Notes: generated from the letters alone by a model not told the origin. Counted from the stretch's first letter, positions 43,334-51,354 are shown. The stretch is 64,000 bases of DNA from Usitatibacter palustris (GCF_013003985.1 NZ_CP053073.1:248001-312000); one strand, 5' to 3'. Translations and numbers: made by a program.

Positions 43334-43350
43334 GCAGCATCGGAGACGTC

Positions 43351-43644
43351 GTGGCAATCGCACCCGAGCCCATTCTTCGCGCAGGCAGTGACGCCGTCTA
43401 TCTTGCCTGCATCTACTGCAGAGCAAGCGCGCTCGAGGGAACATCGTCGCCGCAAATGGTCAGTCAGCTCATGGACGCAATTCACGACATTCCGCGAATG
43501 CTTACCAACTGGGAGCAGCATCACTCCGTCGACACCATTCGCAATCATCTCGGCTGCTTCGAGGCTGCGAAGTGGCCGGGAATGCCGGACTTGGTGGCAC
43601 ACTTCAACGCAAAGCTACGTGAGCATGGAAACGATGCTGCCTAA
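43351..43644 (+). CDS. C34: soluble protein of unknown function
   Basis: GTG start. The 97-residue product is mainly helical (SPQMVSQLMDAIHDIPRMLT). A single short CIYC pair is present. No family recognised. Confidence 0.65.
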   Translation: MAIAPEPILRAGSDAVYLACIYCRASALEGTSSPQMVSQLMDAIHDIPRMLTNWEQHHSVDTIRNHLGCFEAAKWPGMPDLVAHFNAKLREHGNDAA

Positions 43645-43717
43645 CAACGCGTTGGAGCGGACGGGCCAGTGCGCGGCGCCTCCGGCTCGCGCACCCGCCG
43701 CTCAACTTAGTCGTTAG
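43642..43717 (+). repeat. attC34 (76 bp)
   Basis: Short-loop class, TTAG form. C34 ends pair over 14 bases. Confidence 0.95.
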
Positions 43718-43722
43718 GTCTC

Positions 43723-44112
43723 ATGAGAAAAATCGTCATCGCAGCGGTTGGTATCGCAATTTTCGCGGCCGGAGTTGTGGCTGGTGGTGCCGCAACTCTC
43801 CAATTCACTACGATGATGTACGGGGGCTTCAACACTGTTTCGGCCGCCGCCGCCGTCTCAGCGAAAGTTGCCGCACTCGATGCGATTCGATCCAACGACT
43901 ACGCCAAGGCGACCGAAATGCTTGAGACGCTGCTTGATGGGGACATCATTTCGCTGAAGGCTTTGATGACAGATTTTCCTGACCCAATGGCCCCAAAGGC
44001 GTTGGCGCGAGCGGCAAAGTACCGCGCCGCCAATCCTAGAAAGACCGGCGAAGCTATCGTCGACAATGCTGTAGCGGAGGCACTTGCATCCGCACCGTCG
44101 GGGGCTCAATGA
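43723..44112 (+). CDS. C35: anchored or secreted helical protein
   Basis: The 129-residue product starts with a hydrophobic segment (MRKIVIAAVGIAIFAAGVVAGG), a signal or anchor, followed by a soluble helical domain. No family recognised. Confidence 0.68.
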   Translation: MRKIVIAAVGIAIFAAGVVAGGAATLQFTTMMYGGFNTVSAAAAVSAKVAALDAIRSNDYAKATEMLETLLDGDIISLKALMTDFPDPMAPKALARAAKYRAANPRKTGEAIVDNAVAEALASAPSGAQ

Positions 44113-44116
44113 GACC

Positions 44117-44192
44117 TAACAACGCGTTGGAGCGGACGGGCCAGTGCGCGGCGCCTCCGGCTCGCGCACCCGCCGCTCAACTTAGTCGTTAG
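44117..44192 (+). repeat. attC35 (76 bp)
   Basis: Short-loop class, TTAG form. C35 ends pair over 12 bases. Confidence 0.95.
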
Positions 44193-44197
44193 ATGGC

Positions 44198-44584
44198 ATG
44201 AGAAGCGTCATACAGACCATCGGCACCGCGCTCTGTCTCGCATTCACCAGCGCGGTGCAAGGCACGCAACTTGAACCTACGGATGCGCTTCTGAGGGTGT
44301 TGGCTCAAGATCGGAAGGCGGCGGTGCAGCAGCCGTTGGGAACCTATCCGCGAGTGACTCGAGACGTACAGCCGCTTCTTGGCGTGTCACAAGCGACAAT
44401 CTTCGGGATCATGGGGCCGCCAGATTCTTGTCCTTGGCCGACGCTGGAGCAATGCCAACGAATGCCCACGTGGATATACAGTTTCTGGCCAATGCAGAAG
44501 GACACATCGAAAGGGGCCGGGTGGTCGCTCATCTTGGACACAAAGGATCAGCGAGTGTGGCGAACATACTGGATAGCGCAGTGA
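44198..44584 (+). CDS. C36: small secreted protein
   Basis: The 128-residue product has a signal peptide (to about QGTQ, residue 23) and the motif LGVSQATIFGIMGPPDSC, reminiscent of small SmpA/BamE-like lipoprotein domains (G-x-s-x-x-x-v-x-x-x-L-G-x-P). The relation is tentative. Confidence 0.68.
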   Translation: MRSVIQTIGTALCLAFTSAVQGTQLEPTDALLRVLAQDRKAAVQQPLGTYPRVTRDVQPLLGVSQATIFGIMGPPDSCPWPTLEQCQRMPTWIYSFWPMQKDTSKGAGWSLILDTKDQRVWRTYWIAQ

Positions 44585-44597
44585 CGACAATGCCATC

Positions 44598-44688
44598 TAA
44601 CAACGCGTTGGAGCGGACCGTGATCCAGCGTGGCGCGCCTCTCAGGCGCGAAGCGGCATGGTGTGCGGCCGCTCAACTTAGTCGTTAG
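44598..44688 (+). repeat. attC36 (91 bp)
   Basis: 91-bp class, GGCGCGCC tip, TTAG form. C36 ends pair over 12 bases. Confidence 0.95.
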
Positions 44689-44971
44689 ATCGCAGCCGAA
44701 CATCATCACCGTGCATCCCGTGGCTCACGGAGGCAGCGTGGTTGAAGGTCACCTCAGCGCAGTCAGAGTCTCGGCGTCAGGGGCGCTTCATCAGCGCCTT
44801 CACCGCCGAAGCGTTGTCATCTGCGCAGCCAGGACGCGGCGTCGCGAGCTTTGGCAAAATGCAGCCATGCACACACAAGGCGGCGGTCAGCGTCCTAACT
44901 ACGCGTTCGAACGGACGGGACAGTGCGCTGCGCCTCCGGCTCGCGCACCCGCCGTTCAACGCGGGCGTTAG
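44685..44971 (+). repeat. C37: non-coding cassette, repeat family copy 5
   Basis: Fifth copy of the C21 family, 4.5 kb from the others; closest to C25. Confidence 0.8.
44896..44971 (+). repeat. attC37 (76 bp, variant arms)
   Basis: Left arm TAACTACGCG, right arm GCGGGCGTTAG, as attC25. Confidence 0.92.
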
Positions 44972-44976
44972 CGGTC

Positions 44977-45360
44977 ATGGCATCCACACTTCCGAAATGG
45001 ACAGAGCACCTCGATCCGGACACCCGAGCGGCGGGCGTCGATCTATCGAGTACGGGTTTCGCGGACGCAGCTTGGCCCATCGAGCGAGGGGAGGCAGTTG
45101 TCGCAGCACTTCAAGGCTCAGGCTTCGCCGTTCTAGGTGGTGACCTGCTGCTTGGCAGCGCGAATGCGCTCGAGCACACCTACGATTCATGGTCCTGTGA
45201 CATCGCGAAGGGTGAGCCGTGGTCGGACTACGTGACGCGCAGCTGTGCCAATGCGATCCTCTATCTCACGAAGATGCAGAAACAATCGAAGCTGTGGTTT
45301 ACGGTGGTGGTCATGCAGAAACCCAGCGCGGCGCAACTAGCTACAAGCCATGACCGCTAA
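44977..45360 (+). CDS. C38: Imm40-like protein
   Basis: The 127-residue product contains FAVLGGDLLLGS, then YDSWSCDIAKGEPWSDYVTR, resembling the Imm40 immunity-protein pattern (vLGGDv...YDnWyc...W.dfv.rS...a..yi). Imm40 proteins protect against polymorphic toxins; no cognate toxin is in this cassette. Stop from attC38. Confidence 0.7.
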   Translation: MASTLPKWTEHLDPDTRAAGVDLSSTGFADAAWPIERGEAVVAALQGSGFAVLGGDLLLGSANALEHTYDSWSCDIAKGEPWSDYVTRSCANAILYLTKMQKQSKLWFTVVVMQKPSAAQLATSHDR

Positions 45361-45433
45361 CAACGCGTTGGAGCGGACGGGCCAGTGCGCGGCGCCTCCG
45401 GCTCGCGCACCCGCCGCTCAACTCGGTCGTTAG
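45358..45433 (+). repeat. attC38 (76 bp)
   Basis: Short-loop class, TCGG form. C38 ends pair over 15 bases. Confidence 0.95.
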
Positions 45434-45453
45434 CTGGCTCCCATAGTGCGAAC

Positions 45454-45867
45454 GTGAAATCGTCCTATTCACAAGCCATATTCCACGCAATCGGGGTCGC
45501 TCTTGCCGGCACCATTTACGCCCTGCTATCTGTTTACTGGGTGGGGTTCTATGAGCCAGCGTGGGGTAGGGGCGGCTCCTTCCAAGTTGTGGTTCTCTTG
45601 GCCTTCGCAATGGCCGCCGTTTCAGGCATAACGTTCGGCGTCATGCTCAGCAACTTTCCAGTCGATCGCCCGTACGAACGCCCAAGGGCAGTGGCGTTCT
45701 GGTTGGGTGTCGGCGTGTTGTTTCTTGCTGCGGGTGTGCTTGGCCTAAGCAAGCTCTGGTGGGACGGTGGCCTCCTTCAAGCTGCAGCGGCGTTTGCGGT
45801 CAGCTCAATTGCAGCGGCACTCTCAATTAGACGCGCCCGATCGAGGTCATCCCATGCAGCCAGCTAA
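45454..45867 (+). CDS. C39: membrane protein
   Basis: GTG start. The 137-residue product has four membrane helices (about 8-30, 45-68, 84-102, 108-126) and a basic C-terminal tail. Frame open from attC38. Confidence 0.68.
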   Translation: MKSSYSQAIFHAIGVALAGTIYALLSVYWVGFYEPAWGRGGSFQVVVLLAFAMAAVSGITFGVMLSNFPVDRPYERPRAVAFWLGVGVLFLAAGVLGLSKLWWDGGLLQAAAAFAVSSIAAALSIRRARSRSSHAAS

Positions 45868-45949
45868 CAACGCGTTCGAACGGACGGGCCAGTGCGTTGC
45901 GCGGGCCTGGCGGCCCGCTCACGCACCCGCCGTTCAACTCGGTCGTTAG
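45865..45949 (+). repeat. attC39 (85 bp)
   Basis: Same sequence class as attC1 and attC5, TCGG form. C39 ends pair over 11 bases. Confidence 0.95.
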
Positions 45950-45954
45950 CCGTC

Positions 45955-46188
45955 ATGTGGATCGTTCACGCAATTGCAGGTACTACAGCCATAGGTGGCG
46001 TTGTGGCATTGGAAGCGCCTGTCCAGGCCGGCGAAGTGTCGGTCGTTGTCGCAATGGCGCTCGTGGCCGCAGCTGTTTACGCCGTGTACGCTGTCGCAAC
46101 CGTGATTGTCGGCGTGGCCACGAACACGCCAGTGTCCGGGTGGCTGCGAATCACCAGACGCATGTTTGGCGGCGGAGCGAACAAATGA
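45955..46188 (+). CDS. C40: small membrane protein
   Basis: The 77-residue product has two membrane helices (about 3-22, 28-56). No family recognised. Confidence 0.66.
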   Translation: MWIVHAIAGTTAIGGVVALEAPVQAGEVSVVVAMALVAAAVYAVYAVATVIVGVATNTPVSGWLRITRRMFGGGANK

Positions 46189-46192
46189 CGGC

Positions 46193-46268
46193 TAACAACG
46201 CGTTGGAGCGGACAGGTCAGTGCGCGGCGCCTCCGGCTCGCGCACCTGCCGCTCAACTCGGTCGTTAG
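46193..46268 (+). repeat. attC40 (76 bp)
   Basis: Has the compensated GACAGG / CACCTGCC pair seen in attC9 and attC46, but in the short class. C40 ends pair over 12 bases. Confidence 0.94.
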
Positions 46269-46273
46269 CCGTC

Positions 46274-46636
46274 ATGCGCAAGTATTTGGCGTCCTTCGTT
46301 GTCGCAGTCGCATGCACCCCGTGTGTGACGTTCGCCTCCGAGGTCCCGAGCATTGAAATATCCGTCGCATGGGCAAATGCCACCGCAGCTCAGATCGAGC
46401 GAGACATCGCTATCCCACTCGAGGCACGGTTCAGCGGCCTGCCACGGGTCACGGAAGTGCGCTATGCGTCGGCCCCTGGCTCCGTGGTCGTGCGCATTGC
46501 ATTCGCCCAAACGCCAACCTGCACCGAGGTCGAGGCTATGTCGCGGCATCTGGAAGAGGCGCGACGTACCTTTCCCAGTGCGGCCTCCGCGCCCGTATTG
46601 GCAGTTGTCGGTGGCAAGTGCAAACATGACGGCTAA
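46274..46636 (+). CDS. C41: diverged paralogue of C4/C14
   Basis: The 120-residue product differs from C4 at about 9 residues, concentrated in the signal peptide (FVVAVACTPCVTFAS) while the RND-like mature domain is kept. Its attC is of a different class, so this is an older divergence than C4/C14. Confidence 0.75.
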   Translation: MRKYLASFVVAVACTPCVTFASEVPSIEISVAWANATAAQIERDIAIPLEARFSGLPRVTEVRYASAPGSVVVRIAFAQTPTCTEVEAMSRHLEEARRTFPSAASAPVLAVVGGKCKHDG

Positions 46637-46718
46637 CAACGCGTTGGAGCGGACGGGCCAGTGCGTTGCGCGTGCCTCTCGGCCCGCTCACGCACCCGCC
46701 GCTCAACTTAGTCGTTAG
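46634..46718 (+). repeat. attC41 (85 bp)
   Basis: Tip CGTGCCTCTCGGCCCGC is imperfect; TTAG form. C41 ends pair over 13 bases. Confidence 0.93.
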
Positions 46719-46745
46719 ACGTCACCACCCTCTAATAGCGAGCAG

Positions 46746-47306
46746 ATGCGCATGGGATTTGAAGCCGAAAGCGAGCGTCTCCCGTTAACTCCGGAACAGG
46801 AGTCCGAGTTGAGGGGCGTAGCTATCGGGAGGGCTCCCGAGGCGCTAGCTGCGTACCAGAACGCACAGAGCGACGACGAACGCTTCGACGCTCTATGTGA
46901 CGCCGCTTTCGCCGCCTTCCATCTCGAGCAATACGAGCTTGCCTCACGGCTCGCTGCAGAGATGCTCGCAGCCGCTCCCAATTTTGAGGGGGACTGGAAC
47001 TACGGCAACGCGGTCCACGCTGGTCACACCGTTCTGGGCCTACTCGCGCTACGAAACGGCGACACCCCGTTAGCTGTCGAGGAGTTGCACAAAGCCGGTG
47101 CGACTTGCGGTTCACCTCAGTTGGGCTCGTTTGGTCCAACCATGATTTTGGCGAAAGCGCTTCTCCGCGTCGGCGAGTCGGAAGCAGTCCTCACGCACTT
47201 CGGTCAATGCCGCAAGTTCTGGAAAATGGGCGAAACGTGGCTCGACATCTGGGAAGGCAAGGTACGCGATGGACAGACCCCGAACTTTTTCATGCATCAG
47301 CACTGA
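46746..47306 (+). CDS. C42: TPR-like helical protein
   Basis: The 186-residue product is all helical, with tetratricopeptide-like hairpins (EALAAYQNAQSDDERFDALC, AAFAAFHLEQYELASRLAAE, TVLGLLALRNGDTPLAVEEL). Probably a protein-interaction scaffold. The longest soluble single-gene cassette in the middle of the array. Confidence 0.72.
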   Translation: MRMGFEAESERLPLTPEQESELRGVAIGRAPEALAAYQNAQSDDERFDALCDAAFAAFHLEQYELASRLAAEMLAAAPNFEGDWNYGNAVHAGHTVLGLLALRNGDTPLAVEELHKAGATCGSPQLGSFGPTMILAKALLRVGESEAVLTHFGQCRKFWKMGETWLDIWEGKVRDGQTPNFFMHQH

Positions 47307-47322
47307 GGCGAGTGGTGACGTC

Positions 47323-47443
47323 TAACAACGCGTTCGAGCGGACCGTGGGCAAGCGTGGGCCGCACCCTGGGTGCCAACCAACGATTGGCTTGCTCTGCAT
47401 GCGGCAAGCGGCGCATCGTGCGGCCGCTCAACGCAGTCGTTAG
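47323..47443 (+). repeat. attC42 (121 bp)
   Basis: Long branched class. C42 ends pair over 15 bases. Confidence 0.93.
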
Positions 47444-47450
47444 ATTGCAC

Positions 47451-47786
47451 GTGGAGACACCGTCGCTCACTTTGACTAGCGCGGCGCACGACGAGCTACT
47501 GTCTCGGATCCGCTCGTCAGAGCTGGACGCGCCGCGCGCCAGCGTAATGTGGACATCAGGCGGTGTTCGAAGCCGTGTCGATTCATCGGGGAAGCACGTC
47601 GCACAATCATTGGGTCCTTGGCGATGGAGGGTTGGGCTGTTTCCCGGTGCGAACATTCCCATCGAGCAACGATGCGAACTGCGCGGCATTCCCTTCTGCT
47701 TCATGCAGGACGAGGCCGGGCGGCTGAATGGCGCAACATTGGACTATCGTGAGGGGCGCTTCGAGGTAATGGACAGTGCAATCTAA
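47451..47786 (+). CDS. C43: HesB/IscA-fold-like protein
   Basis: GTG start. The 111-residue product opens LTLTSAAHDELLSRI and closes GRLNGATLDYREGRFEV, as in the HesB/IscA fold (lTpaAaerl ... LdGxxiDyv..), but the three Fe-S Cys are absent. Perhaps a structural relative of other use. Moderate certainty. Confidence 0.6.
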   Translation: METPSLTLTSAAHDELLSRIRSSELDAPRASVMWTSGGVRSRVDSSGKHVAQSLGPWRWRVGLFPGANIPIEQRCELRGIPFCFMQDEAGRLNGATLDYREGRFEVMDSAI

Positions 47787-47868
47787 CAACGCGTTGGAGC
47801 GGACGGGCCAGTGCGCAACGCCGGCCTGGCGGCCGTCTCGCGCACCCGCCGCTCAACTTAGTCGTTAG
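47784..47868 (+). repeat. attC43 (85 bp)
   Basis: Tip CCGGCCTGGCGGCCGT, TTAG form; identical class to attC15. C43 ends pair over 12 bases. Confidence 0.95.
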
Positions 47869-47905
47869 AAGGCACAATGGGCTCACCGCATAGGGAGGTA
47901 CTTCG

Positions 47906-48094
47906 ATGAGTTTCCGCAAGAACCACCTCGCAGTTGCCGGCATCCTGTTCGCGATCGCCATCGTTCTCTACGTCATCGGCTTCAGATCAGGCGCCGTCGC
48001 GGTGTCTGTTCTTGCGGTCGTCGTCGAGATCTCCGCCTGGATCGCCCTGTTTTCGGACCGCAGCGAAGGTTCGTTCCCGGGTGGCAAGTCTTAG
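47906..48094 (+). CDS. C44: small two-helix membrane protein
   Basis: AGGGAGG lies 8 bases before ATG. The 62-residue product has two membrane helices (about 8-26, 30-50). Distant relative of C26. Confidence 0.7.
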   Translation: MSFRKNHLAVAGILFAIAIVLYVIGFRSGAVAVSVLAVVVEISAWIALFSDRSEGSFPGGKS

Positions 48095-48127
48095 GCGTTG
48101 TAGGCGGCTGGCGGAAGCAGTGCCTTC

Positions 48128-48203
48128 TAACAACGCGTTGGAGCGGACGGGCCAGTGCGCTACGCCTCCGGCTCGCGCACCCGCCGCTCAACTTAGTCGT
48201 TAG
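48128..48203 (+). repeat. attC44 (76 bp)
   Basis: Short-loop class, TTAG form. C44 ends pair over 12 bases. Confidence 0.95.
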
Positions 48204-48222
48204 GTAGCAGACAAGGAGCACC

Positions 48223-48531
48223 GTGCCTGAGGATGCATTGGTTCTCGCGTTGCTCTACACGATGCTCTACGGGTGGGCATTGGTCTGGCCCATCGCAAGG
48301 TGGGGGTTGGGTCTCAAGGCTCCGCGGTACGCTGTGCTAGCGTGGATCTTCGGGGTTTCGGTTGCGCTGTCGGCAGTGGCGCATGGATACGTCTGGTACT
48401 TGTTCCACTCGGGCAATCGCGACGCGTGGATGGCATGGGCACTTCCGCAGCTCATTGCGGCCGCCGCGTGGGTTGCGACTGTCATTGCTAGCATCGTGCT
48501 TTGGTCAGGTCACAATGAATCTGCTACCTAA
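48223..48531 (+). CDS. C45: membrane protein
   Basis: GTG start with AAGGAG 5 bases upstream. The 102-residue product has three membrane helices (about 6-26, 36-60, 72-94). Stop from attC45. Confidence 0.68.
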   Translation: MPEDALVLALLYTMLYGWALVWPIARWGLGLKAPRYAVLAWIFGVSVALSAVAHGYVWYLFHSGNRDAWMAWALPQLIAAAAWVATVIASIVLWSGHNESAT

Positions 48532-48604
48532 CAACGCGTTGGAGCGGACGGGCCAGTGCGCTGCGCCTCCGGCTCGCGCACCCGCCGCTCAACTTAGTCG
48601 TTAG
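48529..48604 (+). repeat. attC45 (76 bp)
   Basis: Short-loop class, TTAG form. C45 ends pair over 13 bases. Confidence 0.95.
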
Positions 48605-48609
48605 GCAGC

Positions 48610-48975
48610 ATGAACACGATCATCGCGGCATCAGCGATTGCGGTTGGCTCTTGGATCTCAGTCCCTGGGGGCGCGTGGACACCCGATCCTGAGGCGGTGG
48701 CGAAACTGCAAAGCTCGATCCGACCCTTCGTGGTTGAGCAAGCCGCATTGACCGAACACAAACTGCCAGCGTGGTCGAGCTATACGTTTCAGTATCAGGG
48801 CCAGCTCCGCGGCCGTACCAAGATCATCTTCGTGAATGCATTTTGCGCACCACCTCCCGCAAACGCTCGGAAGCAGCTCGTTGTGGTGCTCGATGGCGGT
48901 CCGTGCTACTTCACGCTCAAGTACGATCCCGGACAGCGCAAGTTCTTTGATCTGCAGTTCAACGGGGTGGCGTAG
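48610..48975 (+). CDS. C46: copy of C9
   Basis: The 121-residue product differs from C9 at one residue (Val for Met in EAxAKLQ). Its attC has the same compensated base-pair change as attC9, so gene and site were copied together over 15.5 kb. Confidence 0.72.
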   Translation: MNTIIAASAIAVGSWISVPGGAWTPDPEAVAKLQSSIRPFVVEQAALTEHKLPAWSSYTFQYQGQLRGRTKIIFVNAFCAPPPANARKQLVVVLDGGPCYFTLKYDPGQRKFFDLQFNGVA

Positions 48976-48983
48976 ATGCTGCC

Positions 48984-49068
48984 TAACAACGCGTTCGAGC
49001 GGACAGGCCAGTGCGTTGCGCGGGCCTGGCGGCCCGCTCACGCACCTGCCGCTCAACTCGGTCGTTAG
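48984..49068 (+). repeat. attC46 (85 bp)
   Basis: Same sequence as attC9. C46 ends pair over 12 bases. Confidence 0.94.
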
Positions 49069-49115
49069 ACCGCACGAACGTGGCTGACGAGTTCGTCATC
49101 TATAACGGAGCCCGA

Positions 49116-49367
49116 ATGATCAAGGGCTGGCCGGAGCGAATCCTGGAGGCGCAGGAACAGCTCAACTACACCTTGGCCGACGGAACGCTGGTCGCGCGTG
49201 TTCCTTACGGTGACGAATCTGGGGACTGGGGGGCAAACGATCATCCCTGCGGCGATTGCCGAGTGGTGAAGGGCCAACTGCATGTCATTGGCTGCGACGT
49301 CGAGCGGTGTCGCCTTTGCGCAGGCCAGGTCCTCTCGTGCGACTGCCCGTACGATGAGGAGGAATGA
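49116..49367 (+). CDS. C47: copy of C3 (Cys-rich protein)
   Basis: One residue differs from C3 (Val for Leu in ARxPYGD). GTG 49080 is an alternative start. All seven Cys are kept. Confidence 0.75.
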   Translation: MIKGWPERILEAQEQLNYTLADGTLVARVPYGDESGDWGANDHPCGDCRVVKGQLHVIGCDVERCRLCAGQVLSCDCPYDEEE

Positions 49368-49376
49368 CGTGCGGTC

Positions 49377-49452
49377 TAACAACGCGTTGGAGCGGACGGG
49401 CCAGTGCGCGGCGCCTCCGGCTCGCGCACCCGCCGCTCAACTTAGTCGTTAG
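49377..49452 (+). repeat. attC47 (76 bp)
   Basis: Short-loop class, TTAG form; GCGGCGCC tip where attC3 has GCTACGCC. C47 ends pair over 13 bases. Confidence 0.95.
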
Positions 49453-49471
49453 ACGTCACCCGGGGGGCACC

Positions 49472-49786
49472 GTGGCAACGTTGGCACTACCAGAGAACGT
49501 GATCTTTCTGGCAATGTCATCAGTGCGATTGAGGACGATCCTTCGAGAACTGCCAGCGAACAACACCATCACGTTTCGGCCGCGCGACGTGTTGGACGGA
49601 GATGGAGCACTCTCTTTCACCGGGAGCGACCGCGACAGTGAATTCACCATTCAGCGCATTGGGCCTCAGGACGTTCCTGCGGAGTATGGCGACGACTTCG
49701 AAAATGAGGTTTGCCTTCTATTCTGGCGGAGCGAGGAGCCGGCGCGCGTCCAATTTGCGTGCTTTGGGGGTGGTGGTGACGTCTAA
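49472..49786 (+). CDS. C48: soluble protein of unknown function
   Basis: GTG start after a G-rich CGGGGGG run. The 104-residue product is acidic alpha/beta (ITFRPRDVLDGDGALSFTGS). The frame is open across attC47 back to 49364. No family recognised. Confidence 0.63.
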   Translation: MATLALPENVIFLAMSSVRLRTILRELPANNTITFRPRDVLDGDGALSFTGSDRDSEFTIQRIGPQDVPAEYGDDFENEVCLLFWRSEEPARVQFACFGGGGDV

Positions 49787-49859
49787 CAACGCGTTGGAGC
49801 GGACGGGCCAGTGCGCGGCGCCTCCGGCTCGCGCACCCGCCGCTCAACTTAGTCGTTAG
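49784..49859 (+). repeat. attC48 (76 bp)
   Basis: Short-loop class, TTAG form. C48 ends pair over 13 bases. Confidence 0.95.
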
Positions 49860-49866
49860 ACGTCTC

Positions 49867-50184
49867 ATGTACGAGGTGCATGTTTTTCGCGGCAAGGCTA
49901 CGGTAGGTGAGGAAAACTCGCTGGGGTATGCACCCGGCGGCCGACACGCGATCATCGTATTCAGTCGCCAGGCGCGAGGGGAGGACCACGACTTTGCGTT
50001 GGCCACAGAGCGCGCGGTCGATGGTGGCCTTGCGAAGGTTGTCCTAGACCGTGGTGGGACGCTGCTTCCTGAGGCGGTCAATTCGATGTCACCTCAATTT
50101 GGAAGCGCATTCGAGAATGCTCTCGATGGAGGCTTCGGAGTTATCGTTTACGAGGATCCAATTGAAGAAGATGAAGACGTCTAA
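49867..50184 (+). CDS. C49: soluble protein of unknown function
   Basis: The 105-residue acidic product is alpha/beta (YEVHVFRGKATVGEENSLGY, GGFGVIVYEDPIEEDED). Stop from attC49. No family recognised. Confidence 0.67.
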   Translation: MYEVHVFRGKATVGEENSLGYAPGGRHAIIVFSRQARGEDHDFALATERAVDGGLAKVVLDRGGTLLPEAVNSMSPQFGSAFENALDGGFGVIVYEDPIEEDEDV

Positions 50185-50257
50185 CAACGCGTTGGAGCGG
50201 ACGGGTCAGTGCGCTACGCCTCCGGCTCGCGCACCCGCCGCTCAACTTAGTCGTTAG
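50182..50257 (+). repeat. attC49 (76 bp)
   Basis: Left arm has GGACGGGTCAG for GGACGGGCCAG. TTAG form. C49 ends pair over 11 bases. Confidence 0.94.
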
Positions 50258-50677
50258 ATGGCATCTCGTACGGTCACCTATCGCGTTGAGACGACGACAT
50301 TCCATCCTGTCGCCGAATCGAAGATTGAAACGTATTCGGACCCAAGTCACGTGGCTGCCTTTGTTCGCAGCCTCCCCGTTGCCGATCGAGTTCTGTTCGT
50401 GGCTGCGTTGGACCTGGACGAGGGTGTCGACTACGGGAATTTCTATCTCTTCACGAATGCGACCGGCGTGGCCCATATCATGGTTCATGAGCACCGTGAG
50501 TTTCTCCCGCGAGAACGGACCGTGCCCGACGGCGGCGGGGATGCCACATTTTTCGATGAAGGCGGTGAAGAATTCACTGTTCCTCGAGTTATGACGACAT
50601 CTCATCACCGAGGCGCAGCCGCGCTGGAGTATTGGCTGCCTGACCAGTCGCAATGGCCCGAATTGCAATGGGAGTGA
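50258..50677 (+). CDS. C50: soluble protein, possibly Imm1-like
   Basis: ATG directly follows GTTAG. The 139-residue acidic product (SDPSHVAAFVRSLPVADRVLF, LFTNATGVAHIMVHEHREFL) has the length, acidity and strand order of Imm1-type immunity proteins, but no diagnostic motif is certain. Confidence 0.65.
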   Translation: MASRTVTYRVETTTFHPVAESKIETYSDPSHVAAFVRSLPVADRVLFVAALDLDEGVDYGNFYLFTNATGVAHIMVHEHREFLPRERTVPDGGGDATFFDEGGEEFTVPRVMTTSHHRGAAALEYWLPDQSQWPELQWE

Positions 50678-50687
50678 CGATGCCATC

Positions 50688-50778
50688 TAACAACGCGTTG
50701 GAGCGGACCGTGAACCATCGTGGCGCACTGTGTCCTTGCGAATGGGCGTTGTGCCCGGCCGCTCAACTTGGTCGTTAG
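50688..50778 (+). repeat. attC50 (91 bp)
   Basis: TGAACCATCG tip class; right arm in a third form, TTGGTCGTTAG. C50 ends pair over 13 bases. Confidence 0.94.
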
Positions 50779-50783
50779 GCGTC

Positions 50784-51260
50784 ATGAATCCGAATACCGA
50801 ACCGTCCGCGAAAGTGTTGTTCCGGGTACCGAACGACGATGGATCGGCGGAGGTCGAAACTCTTTGGGCAACTCCGTTGGGTGACGATCTGTACCGCCTA
50901 GACAACTCGCCATTCTTTGCATACGGCGTTTCGTTTCATGACGTCGTATATGCCCCAATGAACGTAGCGGAAGGATTCCCTACATTTGAGCGCGTCCAAG
51001 CAAGGTCCGGAAACAAGACAGTCCGAATCATCCTTGCGACACCCGCAGATCCCGGTAACGCGTCGCGGGCCCTGCTCGATGGTTTGATCGCAATAGGTTG
51101 CGATTACGAAGGCGCCAACCGAACGTACATCTCGGTCAACATTCCACCGGCCGTCGAGTTTTCCGCGGTGGGTGACTACCTGATCGAACATGATGCCGAA
51201 TGGGAGTATGCCAATCCCACGCATGAACAAGTCGACTCCGGGGGCATCCATGACGCCTAA
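50784..51260 (+). CDS. C51: DUF4265 domain protein
   Basis: The 158-residue product has KVLFRVPNDDGSAEVETLWA, DLYRLDNSPFFAYGVSFHDV and FERVQARSGNKTVRI, the DUF4265 signature. Function of the family is unknown; members often lie near polymorphic-toxin and immunity genes. Confidence 0.85.
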   Translation: MNPNTEPSAKVLFRVPNDDGSAEVETLWATPLGDDLYRLDNSPFFAYGVSFHDVVYAPMNVAEGFPTFERVQARSGNKTVRIILATPADPGNASRALLDGLIAIGCDYEGANRTYISVNIPPAVEFSAVGDYLIEHDAEWEYANPTHEQVDSGGIHDA

Positions 51261-51348
51261 CAACGCGTTGGAGCGGACCGTGAACCATCGTGGCGCGCCG
51301 TGTCATTGCGAATGGGCGTCGTGCCCGGCCGCTCAACTTGGTCGTTAG
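51258..51348 (+). repeat. attC51 (91 bp)
   Basis: TGAACCATCG tip class, TTGG form. C51 ends pair over 13 bases. Confidence 0.94.
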
Positions 51349-51354
51349 ACAGCA

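Noticed and set aside
38569..44971. 86-codon frame through the non-coding cassettes (MHPVAHGGSVVKG...)
   Set aside because: Differences between the five copies are mostly amino-acid changing and spread over all codon positions, and the last third is attC text.
30190..49367. ORF starts inside attC (products beginning [16 protein letters not shown] or MARLSGAKRHGVRPLNLVVR)
   Set aside because: The shared N-termini are attC sequence read in frame; gene starts were placed inside each cassette. Possible leader function is noted as a finding.
32515..49382. Reverse-strand ORFs in cassettes beginning [22 protein letters not shown] or similar
   Set aside because: They are attC text read backwards and run antisense to better-supported cassette genes.
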